A stretch of 13,094 nt of DNA from an uncultured Oscillibacter sp. (GTDB lineage: Bacteria; Bacillota; Clostridia; Oscillospirales; Oscillospiraceae): contig CABSFC010000077.1 in assembly GCA_902476875.1 (NCBI GenBank), positions 1 through 13,094 on the forward strand. Reading direction: 5' to 3'. Positions 5,888-12,497 of this stretch are shown here, one piece after another (within the stretch, counting starts at the first letter, position 1; each line of letters begins with the position of its first letter). The notes beneath the pieces were generated by a model. The model had not been told where the DNA came from and did no database searches. It saw only the letters and a list, made by a program, of their open reading frames with translations. Both the position numbers and the translations under genes were made by a program.

Positions 5888-6721
5888 TCAAAAGCCGCCC
5901 AGACCGTCGGGGCCGCCCCAGGCGGATTCCTGCCGGGGCGCGGCGCCCTCGCCCACGCCGGAGGTGCGCTTGGCGGTCTCAAAGTAGTCAAGCTCCACGC
6001 ACTGGTAGTTGGCGTAGTAGAACAGCGCCGCCACCAGGGACCACAGGCCGATGATCAGCGTCCAGACCCAGTCGGGCAGGCCCAGATACAGGACGGCCTC
6101 CGTCGGGAGGCTCCGCAGGCTGCCGCTGGCGTAGGCCATGGCGGTCCGCGCCAGATGGGAGTAGACGGCGCCGGTGTAGACCACGGAGGGGATGGAGGCC
6201 AGCAGGCTCCAGCCGAGATAGCTCAGGTCCAGCGTGAACAGCTGGCCCTTGTAGCCCAGAGTCTGCCGCTTGCTCATATCCAGGGCCTCCATGACGCCGA
6301 CGCCGGGGTTCTCATACAGGTTGTACAGGGCAAAGCGGTAGCGGTAGGCGGCGATGATGCCGGGGATCATAAAGAGCATGGACCATAAGAAGATAAAGAA
6401 GCCCATGACGATGTTCAGCCCAATGATCTTCCCCACGAAGGAGAAGCCGTCGAACAGCGTCAGGTACTCCGCCCGCTCGCCCCGGCGCACGGCCATGCAA
6501 TACAGCACGAACCCGGCGCCCAGCACCCAGCTGAGCAGGGTGGCCAGGATGCTGATGAAGGTGGACAGGAGCCCGGTCTCCCCGCTGAAGGAGACCAGCA
6601 GGTTCAGCGCCAGACTCAGCGCCAGATACAGGGCCACCATGCCCCTGGGGGACACCTCCGCGCCCGCCAGCAGCTCCCTGGCCCGGGCCTTGCATTGCTT
6701 TCTGTCAATCAGTTCAGTCAT
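5888..6721 (-). CDS. DUF975 family membrane protein
   Basis: This is a 277-residue integral membrane protein of unknown function. It has hydrophobic segments near 27-45, 51-76, 97-125, 162-185 and 216-238. The central block is typical of the DUF975 family (PF06161): a LFDGFSFVGKIIGLNI stretch (89-104), a helix ending FMIPGIIAAYRYRFALYNLYENP (117-139), an EALDMSKRQTLGYKG segment (145-159), then LFTLDLSYLGWSLL (161-174). The N-terminus, MTELIDRKQCKARARELL, and a short hydrophilic Gly/Pro-rich tail are cytoplasmic by expectation. ATG 6721 has GGAGGT at 6734-6739. The frame is open further upstream, but that part crosses the promoter at 6774-6802. The gene is monocistronic. Its role is not known and no partner is visible next to it. 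Confidence 0.82.
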   Translation of the reverse strand: MTELIDRKQCKARARELLAGAEVSPRGMVALYLALSLALNLLVSFSGETGLLSTFISILATLLSWVLGAGFVLYCMAVRRGERAEYLTLFDGFSFVGKIIGLNIVMGFFIFLWSMLFMIPGIIAAYRYRFALYNLYENPGVGVMEALDMSKRQTLGYKGQLFTLDLSYLGWSLLASIPSVVYTGAVYSHLARTAMAYASGSLRSLPTEAVLYLGLPDWVWTLIIGLWSLVAALFYYANYQCVELDYFETAKRTSGVGEGAAPRQESAWGGPDGLGGF

Positions 6722-6773
6722 CGTCACAGAACCTCCATGCGGTGGTTTGCCGCCGTACAGGCCGGCTGACACC

Positions 6774-6802
6774 AGTGTATCATGTTTCGGCGGAATTGAC
6801 AA
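6774..6802 (-). promoter_or_regulatory. Promoter for the DUF975 gene
   Basis: On the minus strand TTGTCA (6802-6797) and TACACT (6779-6774) are 17 nt apart, with an extended TGA before the -10. This is a near-consensus sigma-A promoter. Transcription would start near 6767, about 45 nt before the DUF975 ATG. Confidence 0.7.
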
Positions 6803-6913
6803 GGGAGGAGGCCGGGGAGGGCGCAATTTCCATAAGGAAAGGAAGAATATCCAAAACCATGAAAAAACCGTGAAGAAAAGGGCCTGTTTCCGCAAAAAAA
6901 GTCGTTCATAGTC

Positions 6914-6942
6914 TGGACATTTTTTTGAATTAGGTGTAGAAT
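6914..6942 (+). promoter_or_regulatory. Promoter of the rnf operon
   Basis: TGGACA (6914-6919) and TAGAAT (6937-6942) are separated by exactly 17 nt, with a T-run in the spacer. Transcription would start near 6949 and give a leader of about 100 nt before rnfC. The stretch from about 6803 to 6913, upstream of it, shows no gene or other clear element beyond purine-rich sequence. Confidence 0.75.
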
Positions 6943-6960
6943 GAAGCGCAGTATGTGGTA

Positions 6961-7021
6961 GTCCGGTCAGAGTTGAGCGCCCTGTTTACCGTCGAACAGG
7001 GAGCTTGACCGCGCTCTGGAC
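6961..7021 (+). promoter_or_regulatory. Structured leader of the rnf operon
   Basis: The leader RNA has a clear hairpin, CCCTGTT (6980-6986) with AACAGGG (6995-7001) and an 8-nt loop. Around it GTCC (6961-6964) can pair with GGAC (7018-7021). GGTCA (6965-6969) can pair with TGACC (7006-7010), and GAGCGC (6975-6980) with GCGCTC (7011-7016). The last two pairings cross, so they are either alternatives or a pseudoknot. There is no T-tract, so it is not a plain terminator. No known riboswitch class was recognised. A regulatory role is inference. Confidence 0.4.
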
Positions 7022-7050
7022 GCTATAGGAGTAAAAATGAGGTGAAGACA

Positions 7051-8442
7051 ATGGCACAAGCTTTCTTTGGCGGCGTTCATCCCCATGACATGAAAGCCGC
7101 GACCAATGAAAAGGCCATCGAACAGCTGGCGCCCCCGGCTGAGGTGGTCATTCCCATGTCGATGCACTTTGGCGCGCCCTGCACGCCCCTGGTCAAGGCG
7201 GGGGACCATGTGAAGGTGGGCCAGAAGATCGGCGAGTTTCGCGGTCTTGGCGCGCCCATTCACGCCAGTGTTTCCGGCAAGGTCAAGGCTGTGGAGCCCC
7301 GGCCCTACAGCATGGGCGGCAACATCACGTCCGTCATCATCGAAAACGACTTTCAGGATGAGCTGTCCGAGGAGGTCCAGGCCCCCGCGGACCCCGACGC
7401 CCTGACGGTGGAGGAGATGGTGGAGGCCGTCAAAAACGCCGGCATCGTCGGTATGGGCGGCGCGACGTTCCCCACCCACACCAAGATCTCCAGCGGCATC
7501 GGCAAGGTGGACACCGTCATCATCAACGGCGCGGAGTGCGAGCCGTACATCACCGGCGACCACCGCACCATGCTGGAGCGGCCCGAGGAGATCATCGGCG
7601 GCTGCAAGTATCTGGCCAAGATGTTCGGCGTGGACAAGGTCGTCATCGGCGTGGAGGACAACAAGCAAAACGGCATCGACGCCATGCGGAAGGTCATCGC
7701 CGAGACCAGCGCCCCCGTGGTGGTGGAACCCCTGCGTTGCCGCTACCCCCAGGGCGGTGAGAAGCAGCTGTGCCAGGCCATCACCGGCAAGCAGGTGCCC
7801 CCCGGCGGCCTGCCCAGCAACATCGGCTGCGCCGTGTTCAACATCAACACCACCTGCGCCATCTACCGCGCCATCACCCAGGGCATGCCCGTGGTGAAGA
7901 AGGTGGTCACCGTCTCCGGCTCCGGCGTTGTGGAGCCGAAGAACCTGGAGTGCCCCATCGGCACCCCCGTCTCCCTCCTGTTCGACGCCTGCGGCGGCCT
8001 GAAGGACGGTACATACAAGATCATCGCCGGCGGCCCCATGATGGGTATGGCCCAGTACACCGCGGACGTCCCCGTGGGCAAGGGCACCGGCGCCATGCTG
8101 GCCTTCTGCGAGAACGAGGAGCAGACCGTGGAGAACCCCCAGTGCATCCGCTGCGGCAAGTGCGTCGCCGCCTGCCCCGTGCACCTGGAGCCCCTGTTCA
8201 TGTATCAGTACGCCTCCAAGAACATGGTGGATGAGCTGAACGACGCCCATATCATGGACTGCATGGAGTGCGGCGCCTGCGCCTACGCCTGTCCGGCCCG
8301 CATGCACCTGACCCATATGTTCAAGTACGGCAAGCAGCTGGTGAAGAACAAGGCGGCTGCCGACAAGGCCGCGGCCGAGGCCAAGAAGAAGGCCGAGGAA
8401 GAGAAAGCGGCCGCACAAGAGAAGGAGGCTGTGAACAAATGA
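7051..8442 (+). CDS. rnfC: Rnf complex subunit RnfC (ferredoxin:NAD+ oxidoreductase)
   Basis: This 463-residue peripheral subunit is the NADH-reactive part of Rnf on the cytoplasmic side. It opens with the family's FFGGVHPHD. GMGGATFPTHTK (134-145) and the GAECEPYITGD segment (160-170) form the Rossmann-like nucleotide/FMN domain. Two ferredoxin-type [4Fe-4S] motifs follow, C365-C368-C371-C375 (CIRCGKCVAACP) and C404-C407-C410-C414 (CMECGACAYACP). A Lys/Ala/Glu-rich tail of about 30 residues, probably helical, ends the protein. ATG 7051 has GAGGTG at 7039-7044. A GTG at 7042 (adding MKT) is an alternative with AGGAG at 7027-7031. It is the first gene of rnfCDGEAB and overlaps rnfD by ATGA. 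Confidence 0.96.
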   Translation: MAQAFFGGVHPHDMKAATNEKAIEQLAPPAEVVIPMSMHFGAPCTPLVKAGDHVKVGQKIGEFRGLGAPIHASVSGKVKAVEPRPYSMGGNITSVIIENDFQDELSEEVQAPADPDALTVEEMVEAVKNAGIVGMGGATFPTHTKISSGIGKVDTVIINGAECEPYITGDHRTMLERPEEIIGGCKYLAKMFGVDKVVIGVEDNKQNGIDAMRKVIAETSAPVVVEPLRCRYPQGGEKQLCQAITGKQVPPGGLPSNIGCAVFNINTTCAIYRAITQGMPVVKKVVTVSGSGVVEPKNLECPIGTPVSLLFDACGGLKDGTYKIIAGGPMMGMAQYTADVPVGKGTGAMLAFCENEEQTVENPQCIRCGKCVAACPVHLEPLFMYQYASKNMVDELNDAHIMDCMECGACAYACPARMHLTHMFKYGKQLVKNKAAADKAAAEAKKKAEEEKAAAQEKEAVNK

Positions 8443-9458
8443 CGGATTACAAGAATTTGAAGCTCATTGCCACTTCCAATCCGCACATCCGCAGCAGCGA
8501 GACCACCCGTTCCATCATGCTGGACGTCATCATCGCCATGTTGCCCGCCCTGGCCTGGGCCTGCGTCAACTTCGGCTTTCGCGCCCTGACCCTGACCGCG
8601 GTGTCCGTGGTGGCCTGCGTGTTCTGGGAGTGGCTGTACCGCCGGCTGATGAAGAAGCCCCAGTCCGTGGGCGACCTCAGCGCCGTCGTCACCGGCATGC
8701 TGCTGGCCTTTGTCTGCCCCGTGCAGATGCCCTATTGGATGATCATCATCGGCGACTTCTTCGCCATCATCGTCGTCAAGCAGCTCTTCGGCGGCATCGG
8801 CAAAAACTTCGTCAACCCCGCTCTGGCGGGCCGCGCCGTGCTGCTGGCCAGCTATGCCGGCACCATGACCAGCTGGGTCGACCCCGCTGTCAACAAGGCT
8901 GCCGTCATCGGCTCCAACGTGGATATCGTGACCACCGCCACCCCCCTGGCCATGATGAAGGGCGGCGAGTTCGAGGCGCTGCTGGGCACCTACGGCCTGA
9001 AGGAGATGTTCATGGGCCAGATCCCCGGCTCCCTGGGCGAGGTCTCCGTGCTGATGCTCCTCATCGGCGGCATCTACCTGATCTGGCGCAAGGTCATCAA
9101 CTGGCAGACCCCCGTGGCCTACATCGCCACCGTGGCCGTCCTGACCTTCCTCTTCCCCAAGTACGGCTCCAATGTGGAGTGGATGCTCTACAGTGTGTTC
9201 GGCGGCGGATTGATGCTGGGCGCTTTCTTCATGGCCACCGACTACGCCACCTCCCCCGTCACCAAGAAGGGCCAGCTGGTCTTCGGCATCGGCTGCGGAC
9301 TGTTCACCGTGCTGATCCGTTACTTCGGCTCCTATAACGAGGGCGTCTGCTATTCCATCATGGTCATGAACCTGTGCGTGGCCCTGATCGACAAGTACAC
9401 CAAGCCCACCCGCTTTGGCATCGTGAAATCCGACAAGAAGGAGGCGGCCGCGAAATGA
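8439..9458 (+). CDS. rnfD: Rnf complex membrane subunit RnfD (flavin-bearing)
   Basis: This is a 339-residue polytopic membrane protein homologous to NqrB. It forms part of the ion-translocating core and carries a covalently attached FMN. The likely flavin attachment threonine is T168 in DIVTTATPLAMM (163-173 region), which matches the flavinylation motif of the family. NFVNPALAGRA (123-133) and FFMATDYATSPVT (263-275) are further conserved blocks. The reading frame is open upstream into rnfC, but ATG 8439 has AAGGAGG at 8422-8428 and forms the ATGA overlap with the rnfC stop. It overlaps rnfG in the same way, which indicates tight translational coupling. Confidence 0.96.
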   Translation: MTDYKNLKLIATSNPHIRSSETTRSIMLDVIIAMLPALAWACVNFGFRALTLTAVSVVACVFWEWLYRRLMKKPQSVGDLSAVVTGMLLAFVCPVQMPYWMIIIGDFFAIIVVKQLFGGIGKNFVNPALAGRAVLLASYAGTMTSWVDPAVNKAAVIGSNVDIVTTATPLAMMKGGEFEALLGTYGLKEMFMGQIPGSLGEVSVLMLLIGGIYLIWRKVINWQTPVAYIATVAVLTFLFPKYGSNVEWMLYSVFGGGLMLGAFFMATDYATSPVTKKGQLVFGIGCGLFTVLIRYFGSYNEGVCYSIMVMNLCVALIDKYTKPTRFGIVKSDKKEAAAK

Positions 9459-10087
9459 GTAACGAAGTGAAGACCAAGGAAAAGGTCGATATGGACCCCA
9501 AGTACATCATCAAGCTGACCGTGACCCTGTTCGTCACCTGTCTGGTCGTCGCCGCCGCCCTGGGCGGAGTCAACGCCATCACCAAGGACAAGATCGCCGC
9601 GATCAACTGGGAGAACACCCAGAACGCCATGAAGGCCGTTGTGGCCGACCCCGACAACACCACCTTCTCCGAGGCTCTGGAGAACACCGACGCAATGACC
9701 GCCGCCGCGTCCTCCGCCGGCGCCACCCTGGACTCCGTGTACGAGGTCCTGGCCGGCGGCGAGAGCGCGGGCTACGCCGTCAAGGTCGTGGCCAGCGGCT
9801 CCCAGGGCAGCATCGAGATGATGGTGGGCGTGGACGCCGAGGGCGTCGTCACCGGCGTGTCCATCGTCTCCAACTCCGAGACCTCCGGCATCGGCTCCAA
9901 GGTCATGGACAATGAGCCCACCGCCGCCGGCGTGGGCGTGCTGAGCCAGTTTGAGGGCAAGAGCGCCGCTGACGGCGCCCTGACCGTGGGCAGCAACGTG
10001 GACGCCATCTCCGGCGCCACTGTCTCCACCAAGGGCGTGACCACCGGCGTCAACGCCGCGCTGGCCGTGGCCGGCGCCATCGGCTGA
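9455..10087 (+). CDS. rnfG: Rnf complex subunit RnfG (FMN-binding)
   Basis: This 210-residue protein has one N-terminal transmembrane helix (about 18-38) and an FMN-binding domain facing outward, as in NqrC. The covalent FMN site is T189 in AISGATVSTKGV (185-196), following the S/T-G-A-T rule for this family. SETSGIGSK (141-149) is the companion conserved loop. Ala- and Ser-rich stretches in the middle (80-100) look like a flexible linker. ATG 9455 overlaps the rnfD stop (ATGA), with AAGGAGG at 9438-9444. rnfE follows after 16 nt. Confidence 0.95.
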   Translation: MSNEVKTKEKVDMDPKYIIKLTVTLFVTCLVVAAALGGVNAITKDKIAAINWENTQNAMKAVVADPDNTTFSEALENTDAMTAAASSAGATLDSVYEVLAGGESAGYAVKVVASGSQGSIEMMVGVDAEGVVTGVSIVSNSETSGIGSKVMDNEPTAAGVGVLSQFEGKSAADGALTVGSNVDAISGATVSTKGVTTGVNAALAVAGAIG

Positions 10088-10103
10088 GAAGGAGGATCGT
10101 CGT

Positions 10104-10736
10104 ATGAATTTGAAAAAACAGTTTGTTGAGGGCCTGCTGACCCAAAACCCGGTGCTGGTGCAGGTGCTGGGCATGTGCTCCACCATGGCCATCACCACCT
10201 CGTTCTTCAACGGTCTGGGCATGGGCGTGGCCGTCACCATCATCCTGACGTTGTCCAACGTCATCATCTCCGCCATCCGCAAGATCGTGCCCGACAAGAT
10301 CCGTATCGCCATGTTCATCGTGGTCATCGCGGGCTTCGTCACCTGCGTGGACCTGCTGATCCAGGCTTTCGTGCCCGCCCTGTCCAAGTCCCTGGGCGTG
10401 TTCATCCCCCTGATCGTGGTGAACTGCATCATCCTGGGCCGCGCCGAGTCCTTCTCCTACAAGAACGGCGTCGCCGCGTCCTTCTTCGACGGCATCTTCC
10501 AGGGCATCGGTTACACCCTGGTGCTGATGGTCATGTGCATCATCCGCGAGTTCCTGGGCGCCGGCACCTTCGGCGGCGGCCTGCTGGGCGTGGACGGCAA
10601 GGGTATCCAGATCCTTCCCTCCCAGTTCCCCATCAAAATGCTGACCCTGCCTGTGGGCGGCTTCCTGGTGCTGGCCGCGCTGATCGCCGCCATGCAGTGG
10701 GCGCTGTCCAGACCTAAGAAGGAGGAGAGCAAATAA
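10104..10736 (+). CDS. rnfE: Rnf complex membrane subunit RnfE
   Basis: This 210-residue polytopic membrane subunit, homologous to NqrD, pairs with RnfA in the core of the complex. The two cysteines known to hold an intramembrane iron-sulfur cluster between RnfA and RnfE are present: C25 in LGMCSTMAITTS and C108 in VVNCIILGRAE. About six hydrophobic helices can be read, and the C-terminus is charged. AAGGAGG at 10089-10095 precedes ATG 10104. The stop TAA overlaps the ATG of rnfA by one base. Confidence 0.95.
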   Translation: MNLKKQFVEGLLTQNPVLVQVLGMCSTMAITTSFFNGLGMGVAVTIILTLSNVIISAIRKIVPDKIRIAMFIVVIAGFVTCVDLLIQAFVPALSKSLGVFIPLIVVNCIILGRAESFSYKNGVAASFFDGIFQGIGYTLVLMVMCIIREFLGAGTFGGGLLGVDGKGIQILPSQFPIKMLTLPVGGFLVLAALIAAMQWALSRPKKEESK

Positions 10737-11326
10737 TGGATCAGATTTACGAACTCCTGGCGATCACGCTGGGCGCCATTCTGGCGAACAACTTTATCTT
10801 CTCCCAGTTCCTGGGCTGCTGCCCCTTCCTGGGCGTCTCCAAGAAGGTCGACACCGCCGTGGGCATGGGCATCGCCGTGACCTTCGTCATGGGTCTGGCC
10901 TCCGCCGTGTGCTATGTGGTCAACGAATTCGTGCTGATTCGCTTTGACCTGGCGTACATGCAGACCGTGGCCTTCATCCTGGTCATCGCCGCCCTGGTGC
11001 AGTTCATCGAGATGTTCCTGCAGAAGTCCATGCCCTCCCTGTACACCGCGCTGGGCGTGTACCTGCCGCTGATCACCACCAACTGCGCCGTGCTGGGCGT
11101 GGTGCTGCTGAACGTGCAGAACAACTACAACTTCATCTCCTCCGTCGTCTACGGCATCACCGGCGGTATCGGCTTCCTGGTCGCCATCGTGCTGTTCGCC
11201 AGCATCCGCGAGCGCCTGGTGTTCGCCGACTATCCCAAGTGCTGGGACGGTTTCCCCATCGCATTGGTCACCGCAGGTCTGATGGCCCTGGCTTTCATGG
11301 GCTTCTCCGGCCTGAAGGTCTGGTAA
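10736..11326 (+). CDS. rnfA: Rnf complex membrane subunit RnfA
   Basis: This 196-residue polytopic membrane subunit is homologous to NqrE and is the counterpart of RnfE. It has the family opening ILANNFIFSQFLGCCPFLGVS, with cluster-ligand cysteine C28 or C29, and the second ligand C117 in ITTNCAVLGVVL. Length and six-helix pattern are normal. The start overlaps the rnfE stop (TAATG), with AAGGAGG shortly upstream. rnfB follows after 14 nt. Confidence 0.96.
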   Translation: MDQIYELLAITLGAILANNFIFSQFLGCCPFLGVSKKVDTAVGMGIAVTFVMGLASAVCYVVNEFVLIRFDLAYMQTVAFILVIAALVQFIEMFLQKSMPSLYTALGVYLPLITTNCAVLGVVLLNVQNNYNFISSVVYGITGGIGFLVAIVLFASIRERLVFADYPKCWDGFPIALVTAGLMALAFMGFSGLKVW

Positions 11327-11340
11327 GGAGGCGCTGAAGT

Positions 11341-12231
11341 ATGGGTAATGTAATTGCTGCCGTTGTTGTGCTGGGCGTGCTGGGCGCTGTGTTCGGCATG
11401 GTCCTGGCTGTCGCCTCCAAGATTTTCGAGGTGAAGAAAGACCCCCGTGAAGAAGCCATCCTGAGCCACCTGGCCGGCGCCAACTGCGGCGGCTGCGGCT
11501 ATCCCGGCTGCGCGGGCTGCGCCGCCGCCATCCTGGCCGGCACCGCCCCCGTCACCGCCTGCGCCCCCGCCGGCGCTGAAAACGCCGCCGCCATCGCCGC
11601 CATCATGGGCCAGGAGGCCCCCTCCGGCGAACGCCAGGTCGCGTTCGTCCGCTGCAATGGCGGCACCAACGCCAAGAAGCGCTTCGACTATGTGGGCGTG
11701 AAGGACTGCATGGCCGCCACCAAGGTCGCCGCCGGTCCTCTGGAGTGCGCCTTTGGCTGCTTGGGCTTCGGCTCCTGCGTGGCCGCCTGCCAGTTCGGCG
11801 CCATGTCCATCGGCCCCAACGGCTCCGCCGTGGTGGACCCGGACAAGTGCACCGCCTGCATGGCCTGCGCCAACGCCTGCCCCCGCAAGCTGATCGTCTC
11901 CGTCCCCGCCTCCAAAAAGGTCCATGTGGCCTGCGCCAACCAGGACAAGGGCAAGGCCGCCATGAGCGTCTGCGCCAGCTCCTGCATCGGCTGCGGCCTG
12001 TGCCAGAAGGAGTGCAAGAAGGACGCCGTCCACGTGGTGAACGGCGTGGCTGTCATCGACTATGACAAGTGCGTGGGCTGCAAGCTCTGCACCAAGGTCT
12101 GCCCCCGTGACGCCATCCTCCCCAAGGCCACCGCTGAGGAGAAGGAAAAGTATAAGGCCATCAAGAAGGCTCAGGCTGAGAAGGCCGCCGCTGCCAAGAA
12201 GGCTGCGGAAGAGGCTGCTCCTCAGGCCTAA
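11341..12231 (+). CDS. rnfB: Rnf complex subunit RnfB (ferredoxin-interacting, multi-[4Fe-4S])
   Basis: This 296-residue iron-sulfur protein is the entry point for electrons from reduced ferredoxin. One N-terminal membrane helix (about 4-26) anchors it. The 4Fe-4S domain (PF04060 type) has C49, C52, C57 and C74 in NCGGCGYPGC and downstream. Four ferredoxin-type motifs follow: C136-C140-C146-C150, C170-C173-C176-C180, C215-C218-C221-C225 and C244-C247-C250-C254. The first of them has atypical spacing. The C-terminus (about 265-296) is an Ala/Lys-rich tail. AAGGAGG at 11325-11331 precedes ATG 11341. It is the last gene of the operon and is followed by the terminator at 12297-12346. Confidence 0.96.
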   Translation: MGNVIAAVVVLGVLGAVFGMVLAVASKIFEVKKDPREEAILSHLAGANCGGCGYPGCAGCAAAILAGTAPVTACAPAGAENAAAIAAIMGQEAPSGERQVAFVRCNGGTNAKKRFDYVGVKDCMAATKVAAGPLECAFGCLGFGSCVAACQFGAMSIGPNGSAVVDPDKCTACMACANACPRKLIVSVPASKKVHVACANQDKGKAAMSVCASSCIGCGLCQKECKKDAVHVVNGVAVIDYDKCVGCKLCTKVCPRDAILPKATAEEKEKYKAIKKAQAEKAAAAKKAAEEAAPQA

Positions 12232-12296
12232 GACTCCGTCTACGGATCAAATCCCGGCGCGGTCTGTCTCTGATCAGGACAACAACTGAATCCGGG

Positions 12297-12346
12297 AAAA
12301 CCCCGACAGATCATCGCTTTGCGATGTCTGTCGGGGTTTCTTTATA
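12297..12346 (+). terminator. Intrinsic terminator of the rnf operon
   Basis: CCCCGACAGA (12301-12310) pairs with TCTGTCGGGG (12327-12336). CATCGC (12312-12317) pairs with GCGATG (12321-12326) over a TTT loop, with one bulged T at 12311. The stem is flanked by AAAA before and TTTCTTTAT after. It stands about 65 nt downstream of rnfB. Confidence 0.9.
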
Positions 12347-12439
12347 ACAAGGTTCCAGTTTGACTTTGTATTCTAAAAGGAGCCAGAGCCTTGTATCTTC
12401 GATGGTTTCAGAGGGCATAGAAAGACAAAAGGAAATTAG

Positions 12440-12485
12440 GATATATAAAAACACGGGCTGAAAGTGTTTACACTTTCAGCCCGTG
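12440..12485 (-). terminator. Intrinsic terminator of the LuxR-type gene (minus strand)
   Basis: A perfect 15-bp stem (12452-12466 with 12471-12485, 4-nt loop) is followed on the minus strand by TTTTTATATA. It lies just past the stop of the LuxR-type gene at 12498. The 12347-12439 stretch between the two terminators shows no supported gene. Confidence 0.88.
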
Positions 12486-12497
12486 AACAGTTGGGAT

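Noticed and set aside
6803..6825. G-rich stretch (GGGAGGAGGCCGGGGAGGG) as a G-quadruplex
   Set aside because: Only three runs of three or more G are present, so at most a weak two-layer structure could form.
6967..8418. Long minus-strand open frame opposite rnfC
   Set aside because: It is antisense to a clear RnfC gene and its translation is Leu/Gly/His-rich with no recognisable domain. The same applies to the other long antisense frames over the MocR and Rnf genes.
12311..12418. A 35-codon minus-strand ORF beginning MPSETIEDTRLW
   Set aside because: The translation looks protein-like, but there is no ribosome binding site and its 3' half is the rnf operon terminator hairpin. It could be a remnant, but it cannot be supported.
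12391..12420. Ten-codon plus-strand ORF from TTG (LYLRWFQRA) behind AAAAGGAG
   Set aside because: The ribosome binding site is good, but the ORF is extremely short, follows a strong terminator, and has no convincing promoter beyond an isolated TTGACT at 12360-12365.
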